NCBI RefSeq assembly: GCF_048771995.1
Contig: NC_133064.1
Span: 24,779,001 to 24,843,000, forward strand
DNA length: 64,000 bases
Direction of reading: 5' to 3'
From: Taeniopygia guttata
Lineage: Eukaryota > Chordata > Aves > Passeriformes > Estrildidae
Shown here: one piece after another, positions 12,709 to 25,409 of the stretch
Layout: each line of letters opens with the position of its first letter
Position numbering within the stretch: the first letter of the stretch is position 1
Made by a program: the position numbers and the translations under genes
The notes under the pieces: model-generated
What the model was told of the DNA's origin: nothing
The model's input: only the letters and a program-made list of their open reading frames with translations
Databases searched by the model: none

Positions 12709-13430
12709 CTAGCCCTGGTTTTCATTCCCTCCTTGGGCATAAATTCTAGAGGTTCCGTCAATGACATCCAACACATCATCCTCCCTTCTGTTATACCTAG
12801 CAGCTCAGTCACGGGAGGCTGAGGCTACCTTCACTTTAGCAGAACTCCCTCAGTTAGTGTTTTCCACCTTGATTTGATACACCTGTGCTGCCAGGACAGG
12901 AGGGGGTTTTCCATCCCACCTTCTCGTATCTTCCCCATGGTCACACAGCAAGAACCACAGGTCAGCTCATGGGGTGCACCCCCTCTCCCTAGCTGGGGGG
13001 TGTTAGGCTCTGACGTTTGGGCCTGTGACTTGCACTGGTGCCACATGGGAGCTGTTCCTCCTAACCTCCTCCATCACGTCCCTAATCTCCTCTTGGACAC
13101 TTTTAACCACAGCAGAGACATGAGCATGAATTGAGCCACTGACCATATTCTCATAATTCCTGAGCTTCTTGGCTACGGAACCCACTGTGCCTCGGTTGTT
13201 ATCACCATTAATTGTTGCAATGAAGGTTGTGTATTGAGATGGCCCTAGGTTTGCCAGGTTCTGCAACAATTGCCCTGTGCACCTGACCTTGTCAGGTTCA
13301 TTATTGTGCTGTCTGTCCCTTCCAAAGAGTACCTCTAGTACTGTCACTTCTCTCAGGTGTTGGATCCTTTCCTCACAGTTCTTCCAGGGAATTCTATGAT
13401 GATACTCTTGCATTCTGTCTCTGTAGACAA
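12709..13430 (-). pseudogene. L copy A gag, 3' part
   Basis: The minus strand shows the C-terminal half of the L Gag, homologous to copy C Gag residues in the region of the Gln-rich 'IQRLREM' segment and the coiled-coil stretch, but strongly diverged. The gag-end UAG (12709-12711) and the 9-nt spacer are still present. The following hairpin has one change in each arm, so it is decayed. Confidence 0.65.
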
Positions 13431-13732
13431 ACCTCTCTTACACTCGTTAAAAGATGCTCCCAGAGAGAAAGGGGCCCTGGCTCCCTCACAAACACCAGAT
13501 CAATACCTGCATCTTGGGTCATGAGGGAGCTGGCAGATGAGCTTGTGAAGCTACTCTCCATCATTTTCCATCAGTCCTGGCTCACTAGGGAGGTCCCAGA
13601 TGACTGGAAGCTGGCCAATGTGATGCCCATTCACAAGAAGCACTGAAAAGAGGATCTGGGTAACTACAGGCCAGTCAGCCTGACCTCAGTGCACAGTAAG
13701 ATTATGGAACAGATCATCCTGAGTGCCATCGC

Positions 13733-14414
13733 TGTCGTGGTTTGAAAAGACAGGTGTCTGCTAAGGAAGGCAGGAGCCTCCCCTGAAATGGAAATTGTAA
13801 ACCCCCTCCCTCTAAATTGTTTTAATTTTGAAATTAAGGGGCTCGCAGGCAAAGATATGGGAGCAGGAATAACAGTTCTTTATTAGGGAAGAAAATTTTT
13901 AAAAATGCAGTAATACAAAACAAGACTGACAGAGTCAGAATATGACCTGACACCCTGTTGGTCAGGGTGTTGGTAGCATTCCAATTGAAATGGTGGCTGC
14001 AGTCCTCCTGGAGTGACAAATGTGGTTCTGTTGAAGCAGTGATCCTGTAGAAGGGTGTAGTCTTCCTCTGAAGATCCAGTGGTGGTGTAGATGGGCCTAG
14101 TCTTCCTCTAGGAATCCAGTGGCAAAGGGTTGCTCCTCTGGGAATCCAGTGTAAAATGCTGGCTGTGGTCTTCCATATCTCTGATTATATCCAGGTAGGA
14201 ATGCTTGACTCCTCCCTCTGGGCAGAGCAACTAACAATGGGATGATGTAATTTTATCAGTCATGCAGTGACACTCAATGGCCCATTAACAGAAGGTATCT
14301 CCCCAGAGGAAGGATTGGTTGAGGAAGAGATAAACTGCCCAATTAATAGAAGATAACTATCCCACCTCTAACAGATAGGAATAGAATACACACCCCCATT
14401 TCCAACCTAAGACA
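13733..14414 (-). repeat. Solo LTR inside CR1, 5-bp duplication
   Basis: 682 bp, starts TGTCGTGG and ends AAGACA. Flanks are ATCGC (13728-13732) and ATCAC (14415-14419), a 5-bp target duplication with one later change. CR1 homology continues directly across it. It is the reverse complement of the family member at 35058-35740. The 5-bp duplication fits ERVL-type or related elements. Confidence 0.85.
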
Positions 14415-15274
14415 ATCACACAGCACCTACAGGATGGCCGGGGGATCAGACCCAGACAGCACGGGTTTAGGAGGGGGAGGTTGTGCTCAACCAACCTGAT
14501 GTCTTTTTATGACCAGGAAACCTGCCTGGTGGATGCAGTAAAGACTGTGGATATTGTCTACCTGGATGTCAGCAAGGCCTTTGACACTGTCTCCCACAGC
14601 ATACTCCTGGAAAAGCTGGCAGCCCACAGCTTGGACAGGTGCACTTTTCACTGGGTTAAGAACTGGCTGGATAGCCAGGCTCAGAGAGTGGTGGTGGACG
14701 ATGATGCATCCAGTTGGCAGCCAGTCACTAGTGATGTCCCCCAGGGATCTGTGCTGGGGCCAGTCCTGTTTAATATCTTCACTGATGATCTGGACAAGGG
14801 GATTGAATCCACCATCAGTAAATTTGCACATGACACCAAGCTGGGAGCATGTGTCAATCTGTTGGAGGATAGGATGGCTCTGTAAATGGACCTGGACAAG
14901 CTGGATAGATAGGAGAAGCCAAACAACATGAAGTTTAACAAGTCCAAGTGCTGGGTCCTGCACTTGGGCCACAACAACTCCCAGCAGCAATATAGGCTGG
15001 GGACAGAGTGGCTGGACAGTGCCCAGAAAGAAAGGGACCTGGGGATGCTGGTTAGCAGACGACTGAATGTGAGCCAGCAGTGTGCCCAGCTGGCCAAAAA
15101 GGCCAATGACATCCTGGCCTGTATCAGGAATAGTGTGGCCAGTAGGACCAGGGAGGTCATTCTTCCCCTGTACTCGGCACTGGCAAAGCCACACCTTGAG
15201 TACTGTATCCAGTTCTGGGCCCCTCAATTTAGGAATGGCGCTGAGATGCTCGAACATGTCCAGAGGAGGGCAAC

Positions 15275-15881
15275 TGTGGGAGTCCAGGGCATCCCTCTGG
15301 CTGCCCTGGAAGGTCTGGGACCCTGGCAGGGGGTCAGGAACCCCCCTGTACAGAGCCCTGAGAGACCCTGTCTCTGATCTCTGTCCATGGAAAAGAGTTT
15401 TCAGTCTTACAAGGATGAATTACAAGCTCTGAGTGTTTGATATGAGTAATAATTAAGTGTGGCACGGGTGCAAAAGTAAAATTTTAGGATTTTAGGTAAG
15501 GAGTCCAAAGGGGACAAGATGGAGAAAATTGGGTGTGTCTTGTCCTTTTTCTTCTTCTTCATGCCCTCCATGTTTCACCGTAGTGTTGGCATTTTTCTAT
15601 TGGTTTAGGCTGGGGACACTGTTCAACGTAGATGATAGATATTGGCACATTATTGTAAATATAGCACACATAGTTTCTGGTATATAATGTTTGTAACATC
15701 CCACTGAGGGCAGAGCCCCGCACGCTGCCCTGCAGGACAGACCTGCGGCAGGGCAGCAGAACATGTTATAGATTAGCAAGAATAAACAACCTTGATAACC
15801 AGCACAGACGAATTACGACTTCTTCTTTGGCTACGGGGCTCAGAGACAGTCTTGGAATCATCAATACCACAGATTCCAACA
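15275..15881 (+). repeat. Solo LTR inside CR1, 6-bp duplication GGCAAC
   Basis: 607 bp from TGTGGG to TCCAACA, flanked by perfect GGCAAC repeats (15269-15274 and 15882-15887). AATAAA lies at about 15781. It is inverted relative to 9091-9711. A 6-bp duplication is typical of class II (ERVK or alpharetrovirus-like) elements. Confidence 0.88.
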
Positions 15882-16340
15882 GGCAACAATGCTGGTGGTG
15901 AGGGGTTTGGAACACAAGCCCTATGAAGAACAGCTGAGGGAGCAGGGGTTGTTTAGCCTGGAAAAAAGGAGGCTCAGAGGAGACCTTATCACTCTGTACA
16001 ACTACCTGAAAGGTGGTTGTAGTCAAGTGAGGGTTGGTCTCTTCTCCCAGGCAACCACTGACACAATGAGAGGACCTACTCTTAAGCTGCACCAGGGCAA
16101 GTTTAGGTTAGATGTTAGAAAAAAATTCTTCACTGAAAGAGTGATTGGGCAATGGAATTGTCTGCCCAGGGAGGTGGTAGAGTCACCATCCCTGGATGTG
16201 TTTAAAAAAAGACTGGACAAGGCACTCAGTGCCATGGTTTAGTTGATGAGGAGGTGTTAGCTTAGGCCATAGGTTGGACTTGATGATTTCAAAGGTCTTT
16301 TCCAACATTGTTCATTCTGTGATTCTGTGATTCTGTAATA

Positions 16341-16640
16341 CACTTACTGACGAAAAGTTCAGGAAAGGACAGCATAAATTCTTATCACAACATGGAAACC
16401 CTGAAAAGAAAACAAAGCATCTGAGAAGACCCACAAAGTTCTTTTCCAAACTTGGAGAAGTGCTGAAACATCTCTGAGGAGGGTTGGAAGTAATCATTAT
16501 GCATTCAAGTAATGAAAATCTTGTAAACATGAAATTTTAATCAACAAATTTAAAGAAGCCGAACTTGCAATATTCCAACCTTCCAAACTTGGTAACATCC
16601 ACTCAAAACATTACCAGATTATAAGCGTGTTGTTGTTATG
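16341..16640. other. Spacer upstream of SNX18, no gene
   Basis: AT-rich sequence between the CR1 tail and the GC-rich promoter. Nothing recognisable. Confidence 0.5.
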
Positions 16641-16649
16641 GCTGTGAGA

Positions 16650-17800
16650 ATGGGGTGCCTTTCTCGTGTAAGGGCAGAAGTCGCGGAAGGGAGGGCGAGC
16701 GCGAGCACGGTCGGAGTTTGGCGCTCGCTCCTCGGCCAGTCGGACGTCAAGGTTCCGGGCGGGGAAGGGGCGGGCCAGACCGTGCCCATCGATGGGGGCG
16801 GCCGCTCTGTTCTCGGCTCCTCTGTCCTGCCTCTCGGCTCTGTATTAGCGAAACTGGCGACGTGGGATATCCGCCGGCTCGGCCTCTGCGCCTGCCTCGC
16901 CCGCCGAGGTGAAGTCGGGACTGGGAGCTGACCGCCGCAGCGTCCCCGCGGGCCAGACGCAGAGGGCCGCGGCGCTCTCCTGCACAGCTCAGCCGGCGTG
17001 GTGAGGTGAGGGGCGGCGGCGGGAAGCTCCCAGCGGGAGGTTGGGCGGTGGGGCCATGGCGCTGCAGGCCCGGGCGCTGTACGACTTCAAATCGGAAAAC
17101 CCGGGGGAAATCTCGCTGCGGGAGCACGAGGTGCTGAGCCTCTGCAGTGAGCAGGACATCGAGGGTTGGCTGGAGGGTATCAACAGCCACGGCGACCGCG
17201 GTCTCTTCCCGGCCTCCTACGTGCGGGTGATCCGCGCCGCCGAGACGCCGCCACCCGCCCGCTACGCCAACCTGCCTGCCGGCGGTTTAGAGCCGCTGCT
17301 GCCCCCCGCCGCCTTCAAGCCGGCGACACTAGAGGCCCCGCCGGCGGCGGCGCCTGAACCCTTCTTGCTGTCCCCCTCCGCCGCCGGGTATCCTTTCCTG
17401 CCGTCGCCCTACGGCGGCTCCTACCAGCTCAGCCAGGGCAGCGATGACGACTGGGACGATGACTGGGACGAAAGCTCCACGGTGGCCGATGCGCCAGTCT
17501 CCCTGAGCAGCTCCTACCCCGTCTATGAGATGGCGGGCAGACGGGCCTCTGGCCACTACCGCGTGTCCATGCAATCTGAGATATCCCTTAGCTCCCGCAG
17601 TGGCCACCTGGCAGGCCACCTGCACCTGCCCAGCAGCAGCACTAAGAGTTTGGCCACGGTAAGCCGCAACCTCAACCGCTTCTCAACCTTTGTCAAGTCT
17701 GGTGGGGAGGCCTTCGTGCTGGGTGATGTATCAGGCTTTGTGAAGGACGGGGACAAGTTGTGCGTGGTGCTGGGCCCCCGGGGCCCTGAGTGGCAGGAGA
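16650..17800 (+). promoter_or_regulatory. SNX18: GC-rich CpG-island-type promoter and first exon of SNX18
   Basis: Composition switches sharply from AT-rich to CpG-rich at about 16660 and stays so into the coding exon. No TATA box stands at a convincing distance from the start codon, as expected of a housekeeping CpG-island promoter. The transcription start cannot be fixed from sequence. Confidence 0.7.
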
Positions 17801-18610
17801 ACCCCTACCCCTTCCAGTGCTCCATCGAGGACCCCACCAAACAGACTAAATTCAAGGGCATGAAGAGTTACATCGCCTACAAGCTGGTGTCCAGCCACAC
17901 TGGGCAGCAGGTGCACCGCCGCTACAAGCACTTTGACTGGCTCTATGGGCGCCTGGCTGAGAAGTTCCCTGTCATCTCTGTGCCCCACTTGCCAGAGAAA
18001 CAGGCCACTGGCCGCTTTGAGGAGGACTTTATCTCCAAACGTCGCAAAGGCCTGGCCTGGTGGATGGACCACATGTGCAGCCACCCCGTGCTGGCTCAGT
18101 GTGATGCCTTCCAGCACTTCCTCACCTGTCCCAGCACAGATGAAAAGACCTGGAAACAAGGCAAGCGCAAGGCTGAGAAGGATGAGATGGTGGGTGCCAA
18201 CTTTTTCCTGACCATCAGTGTCCCTACTGGCTCTGGGGCTGGCCTGGACTTGCATGAAGTAGAAAGTCAGATGGATGGCTTCAAAGCCTTCATGAAGAAG
18301 ATGGATGAAAGTGCCCTGCAGCTTAATCACACAGCCAATGAATTTGCTCGCAAACAAGTCACTGGTTTCAAGAAGGAATACCAGAAGGTGGGGCACTCCT
18401 TTAAGTGTCTCAGTGAGGCATTTGAGCTGGACCAGCAGGCCTTTTCGGCTGGCCTCAACCAAGCCATAGCCTTCACTGCAGAAGCCTATGATGCCATTGG
18501 AGACCTCTTTGTAGATCAGCCCCGGCAGGACCTCGATGTTCTGATGGATTTGTTAGCACTGTATCAGGGGCATTTGGCCAACTTTCCAGATATCATTCAC
18601 GTCCAGAAAG
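17056..18610 (+). CDS. SNX18: Sorting nexin 18, first coding exon
   Basis: Encodes about 518 residues of SNX18, a membrane-bending PX-BAR protein that works in endosomal trafficking, clathrin-linked endocytosis and autophagosome formation with dynamin and N-WASP. The start is the ATG at 17056 in a strong context (GCCATGG); the family begins MAL-ARALYDF. An SH3 domain spans about residues 1-60 ([19 protein letters not shown]). A low-complexity acidic and proline/alanine-rich linker follows, with a DDWDDDWD stretch. The PX domain is about 250-365 (RRYKHF, the phosphoinositide-binding core, at about 288). The first part of the BAR domain runs from about 390. The exon ends HVQK+G with the donor AAAG|GTAACA (GT at 18611). 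The open frame runs on to 18762 only as intron read-through. The last part of the BAR domain (about 80 residues in the family) must be in a second exon, which I did not find in the window. No frame breaks are seen, so the gene is probably functional if exon 2 lies beyond 64 kb. Confidence 0.93.
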
Positions 18611-20647
18611 GTAACATCCTTACATGTTTTCTGAAACAATTAAGTTTTATGTTTCAGTGGTATGCACACAGATATGGAGACAAAGGGCTAAATTTGCTCT
18701 GCATCTGGCTTGCTGACCTTGAGTTAAATCTTTCAGTGTTTACTCAGGTAAACTGTTGCTAAAAATACAAAATACCACATCAGTGGCAATTTGCATTCTG
18801 TGCCAAAGGTCTATAAATTGTTGGGAATTTTATTGGTCAGAGATTACTGTGTTTGTTTGTGTATCTGAAAGAAACCACATATGCCTATACTGTTGATACA
18901 TTAAAGATTAATGGGCTTGTTTACAAAGCCTGAAGACAAAGTGGTATGAAAATATCTGATACTCTTTGATGTATGTTAGTTATCTTAAATCTCTGATCTA
19001 GTAGATAAATATGAAGTAAATGGAAGATGGAAATAGTCTGATTGACTAGTTTGTTTGAGGTGCACATGGTGGTGTGTGCATTTTTCAGTGTCAGACATTC
19101 AGATGAGATGTTTAAAGCTGCTGGGGTTTGTCAATTCAGCCATACATGAAACTCTCTTGCTACCTTTGTAAGGATGATGGTCTGCCATGATGTTCTTAGT
19201 TGGAGTTGTTTATCCTTTGACCTTATTATCACAAAAAGATGTTGCTCACCTGTTATCCTTTTATCATCTTTCTAACTGAAACATGCTTCTGAGGTTCAGG
19301 TTGCTGTTTGTATGATGCTTTGTGATCCACTGGAGAAAAAGAAACTCCAAATATAAAAAATATCATCTGCTATATAACTAGTGACACTTGTTCAGACAAA
19401 TCTAAGCTTATAGCATATGTGTAGATGATTTCCCAGCTATGAAGTTAATACTTATCATATATTCATCATTATGAAAAGACTAGCCCATCATTCATTCTTT
19501 TTGCTGTTATATATGATCATGGATGTGTGGGGATAAGAGCTGTAAAAGAGACCGAGAAAACATTACATATTCAGTACAGAAATGGGTATGTGTAACAGTT
19601 ATTTGATAAAATGTGCAAGTTTCTTTATTGAAAATTATTTTGGAGATTAGTGGGCCATGTTGTACTCCAGAATAGGCAGAGCTTGAATTGTCATCCATGG
19701 TGAATCAATCTTTTTTACCCTTATGTGTAATTTCCAAAATTTTTACATCTGGAACAGTACCTTGAGTTTTATAGTAAAAAAGTAGGAAGAGTTTTTCAAT
19801 AGATCAAAAAGGCAGGCTTCCAGGAGGTGTGCATTATTGCTGGGAAAAACTGAGGAGGCAAAGTTGGTATAAAGTGAACAAATTGTTATTTTAAAAAAGT
19901 AAGCTTTTCATCAAAATTACATGTATCAAAGTCAGATTTCCATTCTTCTGTCAAATCTTGAAAATTATGAGTGGAAACTTAAACAATATTGTTTTGAATA
20001 GAAAAGGGAAGTGTGTAATCTAATCTTAAAGGAGTTGCTCTGTTGCTGTGTCATTGTGTTCTGATAACAAATTTAAAGTATTTTAAATTTGGAAAGAAGG
20101 ATGACCTCGATAATGCCTCATGTTTGAGAGCAAAGAATTTTGGAGTGAGTTGTCAAATAATAATAGGATTATTTGTAAGCTTCTGGAAAAATCAGAGGGA
20201 AAGATTTTTAACTAGGTGGAATAAGACAGCAGATGATATGTACTATTTAAATACTGTATCCTCAAGATTTAAGACTATATAAAGGTCTTCAATGTAATAT
20301 TCTGGAGACTTTACTCTGAGGACTGTGAATAATAAGTAATGTTCTTAACCCATATTTCCTTCAGTTCGCATAGGTCTTTTTCCCTTATAGTTCTGTTTAA
20401 ATCTGCACTTATTGTTTAGGTTTACCATGTTGAACCAGAGAAAGATAATCTAACTGAGCTTCCACTAGAGCAGTGCATGAGCATGATGTATGAAGAGCTG
20501 ATTTTGTGCCAGAGCACTGTCTTGGAACTGGTTGGAGAAATGTATAGTCAGTCTGTGTGCAGGTGCTGATGCTCCAGGACCTCTTGTCTAAAACTGCCTT
20601 TAACACTATTTTCCCTGGTACATATTTGCCTTTAGAAAATGGCATGC
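18611..20647 (+). other. Putative SNX18 intron, 5' part
   Basis: AT-rich sequence following a good splice donor. No gene. A possible short exon-like segment at 20421-20570 is discussed in the findings. Confidence 0.55.
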
Positions 20648-21665
20648 TGTGTTGGTTTTGCATGGCCTGGTTTTTGGTAGCGGGGGGGCCACAGAGGTGG
20701 CTTATGTGAGAAGCTGCTAGAAGCTTCTACCATGTCTGGCAGAGCCAATCCCTGATGGCTCTGAAGATGGACAATGATGCTGGTTAAGGCTGGGCCAATT
20801 AAAGATTATGGTAGTGCCTCTGTGATAACATATTTAAGAAGAAAATCAAAACAAAGTGGGGGCAGTTTTAGTTCCAGCTAGAGAAGAGGAGGAGATGAGA
20901 ACATGTGAGGGAAACAACATAGAGACACTAAGGTCAGTGGAGAAGGAGGGGGAGGAGGTGGTCCAGGTGCCAGAGACAAGATTCCTCTGCAGGCCGTGGT
21001 GAAGACCATGGGGAAGCAGTCTGTCCTCCTTCAGCCTATGGAGGTCCATGGGGAATGCAGAGATCCACCCACAGCCCGTGGGGGAGGTGCCCATGCCGGA
21101 GCAGGTGGATGCCTGGAAGAGGCTGTGATCCAGTGAGAGACCTGGCGGAGAGAGGGAGCCCCTGCTTCCAGGCTGAAGCAGCCTGTCCTTGGAAGACTGC
21201 ACCCTGTGGAAGAGTGACATACACCACAGCAGTTTTGGGAGGTCTGTTTGCCTGTGGGACGGACTTATGTTGCAGCAGTTTTGGGAGGACTGCTGCTTGC
21301 AAGATTGGAGAAGTTGGTGGAGAGCTCTCCCCCATGGGAAGGGACCCCACGGTGTAGCAGAGGACGGACCCCTCTCCCTGAGCAGTGGAAGAAAACCTCA
21401 GGTGATGAACTGACCAGAACCCCCACTCCCTGTCTCCATGCACTGTTGGTGGGAAGGAGGGAGGGGCTGGGGGAAAAAAGGTGTTTTTAAGGTCTTATTT
21501 TACTTATCATTTTTGTGCTGTGATCTTCTTAATAGTAAATGCACTTTATAGCTCTAAGTCAAGCTTGTTTTACCCTTGGAGTGTTTTCTGTCCTCATTCC
21601 AGCTGTGTGAGGGGAAGGTGAATGAACAGCTGTTGTGGGTGTTTGACCAGTGTCTAACCATGACA
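20648..21665 (+). repeat. Solo LTR, 1018 bp, duplication CATGC
   Basis: Starts TGTGTTGG and ends CCATGACA, flanked by perfect CATGC repeats (20643-20647 and 21666-21670). Homologous to the interrupted LTR at 41640-44579, which contains AATAAA on the plus strand, so the orientation is plus. No internal retroviral sequence remains. Confidence 0.88.
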
Positions 21666-21670
21666 CATGC

Positions 21671-22915
21671 GTTTGAGATATTGGTCTTTTGAGTGTCCAT
21701 GTTAATCATAGGAATAGGGTTAGAGCCAGGTTAATTGTTTGTTTTTATTGTTCCCTTTAAAAAATAGGCAAACTGGAAGAAAACTGAGAGGAAGATGTTT
21801 TTTACTCCCAGTATATTGCTGTTTTACTACTTTGAAAAATTACTTTTAACAAGGTATAACTTTTTGGATCAGATGAAAATATGAACTGTTTGGTGTTCTT
21901 GCAACATAAGAGATTTCTTTTAAATTTACTGTGATGGTTGTCAATATTTGAGAATTATTGTCTGTATAGACCAAGCAAAAATCTTTCAGTGTTTTCTAGT
22001 GTGCAACTTCTTTGTGTGTGTCCTTAAAAGTGGTAGAAACAACAAGCTGTTTGGTATATTGCTTACATGGCCATGACTTTAAAAACATGAACTCTGAAGT
22101 TAGGAATACTTTTCCATTTTTTTTTCTACACCATGCAAATGTATTATACACTTGGGGCAAAACTTGAAGCATTTTTTAGACTCCATTTCTATATTGTCCT
22201 AGACCTAAGAAGGACCAAAAAAATATATAAAGTCTGCTATGCTCAAAACATACCCATATCTGTGGGTAGAATATGACTCCCTTGTCCTGTTGTAGGTTTG
22301 CTCTACTGCAGATAGTTGAGCAGGTACTTAGTGTGATTTGGAAGTGTGTTTTGTGGTATGGACTGTGAAGTCTGCATGTCTGGGGTTTTTGCTTAATTTC
22401 TGCAGTTCTTCTTCTGCAAAAAGAAAGCCAGAGGATCTCTGAGCCAGAGAGAAAAAATTCCCTCAATTCGGGCTTTATCTTTTCTCTTAGAATTATGAAC
22501 CAAAGCCATGTAAGCCTCACTATTGCTTTGTCTGTGTAGCAGCAGGAAAATGTCTTAACTATTGTGATCTTTTATTGTTTTGGGGTCCAGGTCTTTCTGC
22601 CTCCCATGTTGAGGATACCATACATGATCTGAAGTGTGCCAAAAGAGGTTGTCATTTTGGTCACTTGTGTAAAATATGTGGACCACTGGACTGTGTGAAT
22701 ATTTTCAAGCTGTTTATTATCTTATTAATATTGTAAGTATTTTATGAAATTGCAATAACTTTAATAGGAGGTCTTAAAAGATTCCTCACCTTCATCTAGA
22801 GCACCCAGTGTTTAAGGAATGTTCTGTGAGAAAAGAAAAAGTTGAACTTCTTGCTCTGGAAGAGACAAAGGAAAGATTTGAATTCCCATATGCCAGTTGA
22901 GAACCAACTTCTATT
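21671..22915. other. Intronic sequence, no gene
   Basis: AT-rich, no coding signal and no repeat that I could delimit. Confidence 0.5.
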
Positions 22916-24130
22916 TTAGTAGGCTTTGTCACAACCCACTGGTAGGGGATGTGATGTTCATTATAAGTTCTCATCAGGCAGAACAAAGACACCAAACCAA
23001 GGGTCAGAGAGCTCATATGTTTTATTCTACAATCATCTTAGCTCTGGCAACTAGCCCACTGCTTAGACTCAAAAGCTGTTGGCTAACAAGTCCTTACATT
23101 TTAAAATACACTTCTCAAAAGGTATTGGCTAACAAGCCCTTAATTTACAGTACACTTCAATAAGCTCTCAACTCCTGCAACAAAACTTCTCAAAGGTGCT
23201 GCCTCACAAGCCACAACAAACTAACAGAAGCTCCCCACTCCTACAACAGACTTTCGTATAGAGTACCTGGTAGAATACGATAGCTGTGCTTTGCCCAGGC
23301 AAAGCAAGGGAGAAGAGAAATAAAGGCAAAAAAGGGAGAGAAAAGAAAGATCACCAATCCTTAGAGCCCCCATAGGTACTGCTGCATGGATAGTCTGGAG
23401 CTGGTGAAGCAAAGAAAGCAAAAGAGGGAAAAGAGAAGAGGGAAAGCTATCAGTTTCCTTTTATAATTAATCTGGTGCATGCCTCATGTAAACTAGACTT
23501 TTCATGCTGTTTTATTCATGTGCGCACAGTCAGCCCTTTGAGCCGTCCCTCAGAACGGTGACCTGGGGGGGAGGGAGAGTTGATGGGGGCACGAGTCAAG
23601 GCAGAGCAGCAAGTTGGCTCAGAACAGTGCTACTCCACTTCTGCTGGACCCTCTCTTCCAATCACATCTTTCTTGTAACAGAATGTTTGAGACAAAATAT
23701 GCTTACACCTGGTCCTCCACAGGCTTGAAAAATGAGTTGCACTTCTGTAATTTCTTTTTGCAGAACTGGTGTATCTGTCAAGAAATGCTAATTTTAGTGG
23801 CTCTAATTTCAAGAAGAAAAGCAGCCTCTCATCTTCATTTGAAATGGATAATGCCTTTTTGCATGTTTTTAAGGTCTACTATGACGGGTTGACCCTGGCT
23901 GGAGGCCTCTCTGTCACTTGCTTCCTCAACTAGACAAGGAAGAAAAAATATAACTAAAGGCTCATGGGGGACGATAATGACAGGGAAAGATCACTCAGAT
24001 TACTGTCATGGGCAAAACAGACTTGACTTGGGGAAAATTTAAACAGGTTTGAGAAAGTGGCCTAAATGTTTTCTAAGATGTAAGCAGCAATTCCATATTG
24101 TCTGCAGGGCAAGATTTATAAGAATTATTT
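22916..24130 (-). repeat. ERV LTR-like sequences, antisense
   Basis: The left part (22920-23480) starts at TTGTCACAACCCACTGGTAGG and carries a TTTTATTC block (about 23018), the reverse of a polyadenylation region. The right part (about 23882-24050) has the CTAAAGGCTCATGGG...GACAGGGA...GGGCAAAACAGACTTGACTTGGGGAAAA series that I recognise as typical of bird ERV LTRs. Whether they form one element is unclear. Confidence 0.45.
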
Positions 24131-25197
24131 TCAAAAATATCTGAATGACTCTTTTGCTTCTTGGTCACCATTTGTTAAAGTAAAATAAGGCAAATGGTCT
24201 TATTTACCTAAAGCAAACTTAATTCAAAAAATGTCTACAGAATATTTGAACAATATACTGGGAGTATTTTTAGAATATCTCACAAAATTATAGTAAAAAA
24301 ACCCATTCCATCTGGGAATACATCAAAATTTCAAGCATAGAAAAACCCCAAGCAGCACTGAAACCTGGATTTTTATAAAGATTTTAAGTTTTTTTGCGTG
24401 GGGGTATGTGTGTTCATAAGTAAATCAGACTGGACAAAACGCACGCCTAAAATTTTATATCAATTTAAAATTCTCTTGCTTGCTTTCTTGCCTCTTAAAT
24501 TTGTTGCACAGACATGTTTTTTCTCTCTCTATTTTTCCTTTATCCACTTTTTCCCCCTCCATCCCTCAGATATATACAGTTTCCAGGGGGTGTTGCCGAA
24601 GAACAAAAGGACAAAACCTTGCAACAAGTGTTAAAATGGCAAGATAAAAAGCAGATCAGATCTTTAATGAAAGCTTTCAGGTGCACAAAAAATGAGTATG
24701 TGCACAAGTGATAAAGAATTGCTACAATTTTTATAAGGTTAATTAATTAGTATATCTAGCCAATACATCCAATAGGAAATCGGTTACTCCAGTAACTCAC
24801 CCTTGGGACTGCCCCTTGGAATTGTTCTAGGGGCTTCTTTGCTGTATTTCTTGTTATATCTTTTCAGATTCTGGTTGAAAAACAAAATGTCCTTGTTAGA
24901 GGTTCTTTTCTTGAGAATAAGACTAAATAGAATTTCAGGAATGGTTGAAGGGTTAGCTTATTATTCTAAAATCTAAGAGAAAGGGTAGGAAAAATACTAG
25001 GAGCTATATAACCATGTATTAACAGTCTACAATGTTACAAATATATATAAAATGTATAAAAAGCAAAAATCTTTAGGCATCAGAGGTCTAACTTTATTGT
25101 CTGAGAGCTAAGCATATAAACCTAGCTAGATGACCCTCACAACAGGAAAAGATTTGGATATTTACATATCATCTGTTTAAGGATTTTTATTAAAAAG
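24131..25197. other. Flanking sequence of L copy B, no gene
   Basis: AT-rich. No gene called. A TATATACAG motif and short open frames near 24510-24710 are not convincing. Confidence 0.45.
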
Positions 25198-25202
25198 GTT
25201 GG

Positions 25203-25402
25203 TGTATTAGTTTAGGGTAAATTTGGGGAAAACTTTCTGGAAGGAGTGTCTAGAAAATAAACCCCTACGGCCCCTTTTTACTTACCTGGTTTGGGAAAAA
25301 ATTTTTTCTGAGAGAAGTGGAAAAGAACCTGTTTATTTAATGAATAAAATACTTCTTAGCACTAAAAAATTTGACAATAATAGATGACAACAAAACTCTT
25401 TT
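25203..25402 (-). repeat. Copy B 3' LTR remnant
   Basis: Matches the first 200 bp (plus-strand order) of the copy B 5' LTR at 28305-28504, then switches at the CTCTTTT run into RT sequence. The junction marks the internal deletion. Confidence 0.85.
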
Positions 25403-25409
25403 TGCTTCT

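Larger units (their letters stand above)
7534..13430 (-). mobile_element. Lineage L provirus copy A, old and fragmented
   Basis: Minus-strand retroviral sequence homologous throughout to copy C (49639-56389). The integrase C-terminus lies at about 7545-7600 and 7988-8310, the rest of pol at 9928-12669, and the end of gag at 12709-13430. It is broken by an element at 7609-7987 and by a complex insertion at about 8311-9927. No LTR of its own was found at either end. Divergence from copies B, C and D is visibly larger than among those three, so this is the oldest L copy here. Confidence 0.75.
13480..16340 (+). mobile_element. CR1 LINE, 3' part, split by two solo LTRs
   Basis: Plus-strand CR1 non-LTR retrotransposon. 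RT motifs are NYRPVSLTS (near 13665), [13 protein letters not shown] (near 14560) and [18 protein letters not shown] (near 14740). The catalytic FADD is degraded (FAHD). The C-terminal region continues through [14 protein letters not shown] and, after the second insertion, [21 protein letters not shown]. The 3' end carries the family's short tandem tail (ATTCTGTG units, about 16313-16337). It is interrupted at 13733-14414 and 15275-15881. Frames are broken, so it is inactive. Confidence 0.9.
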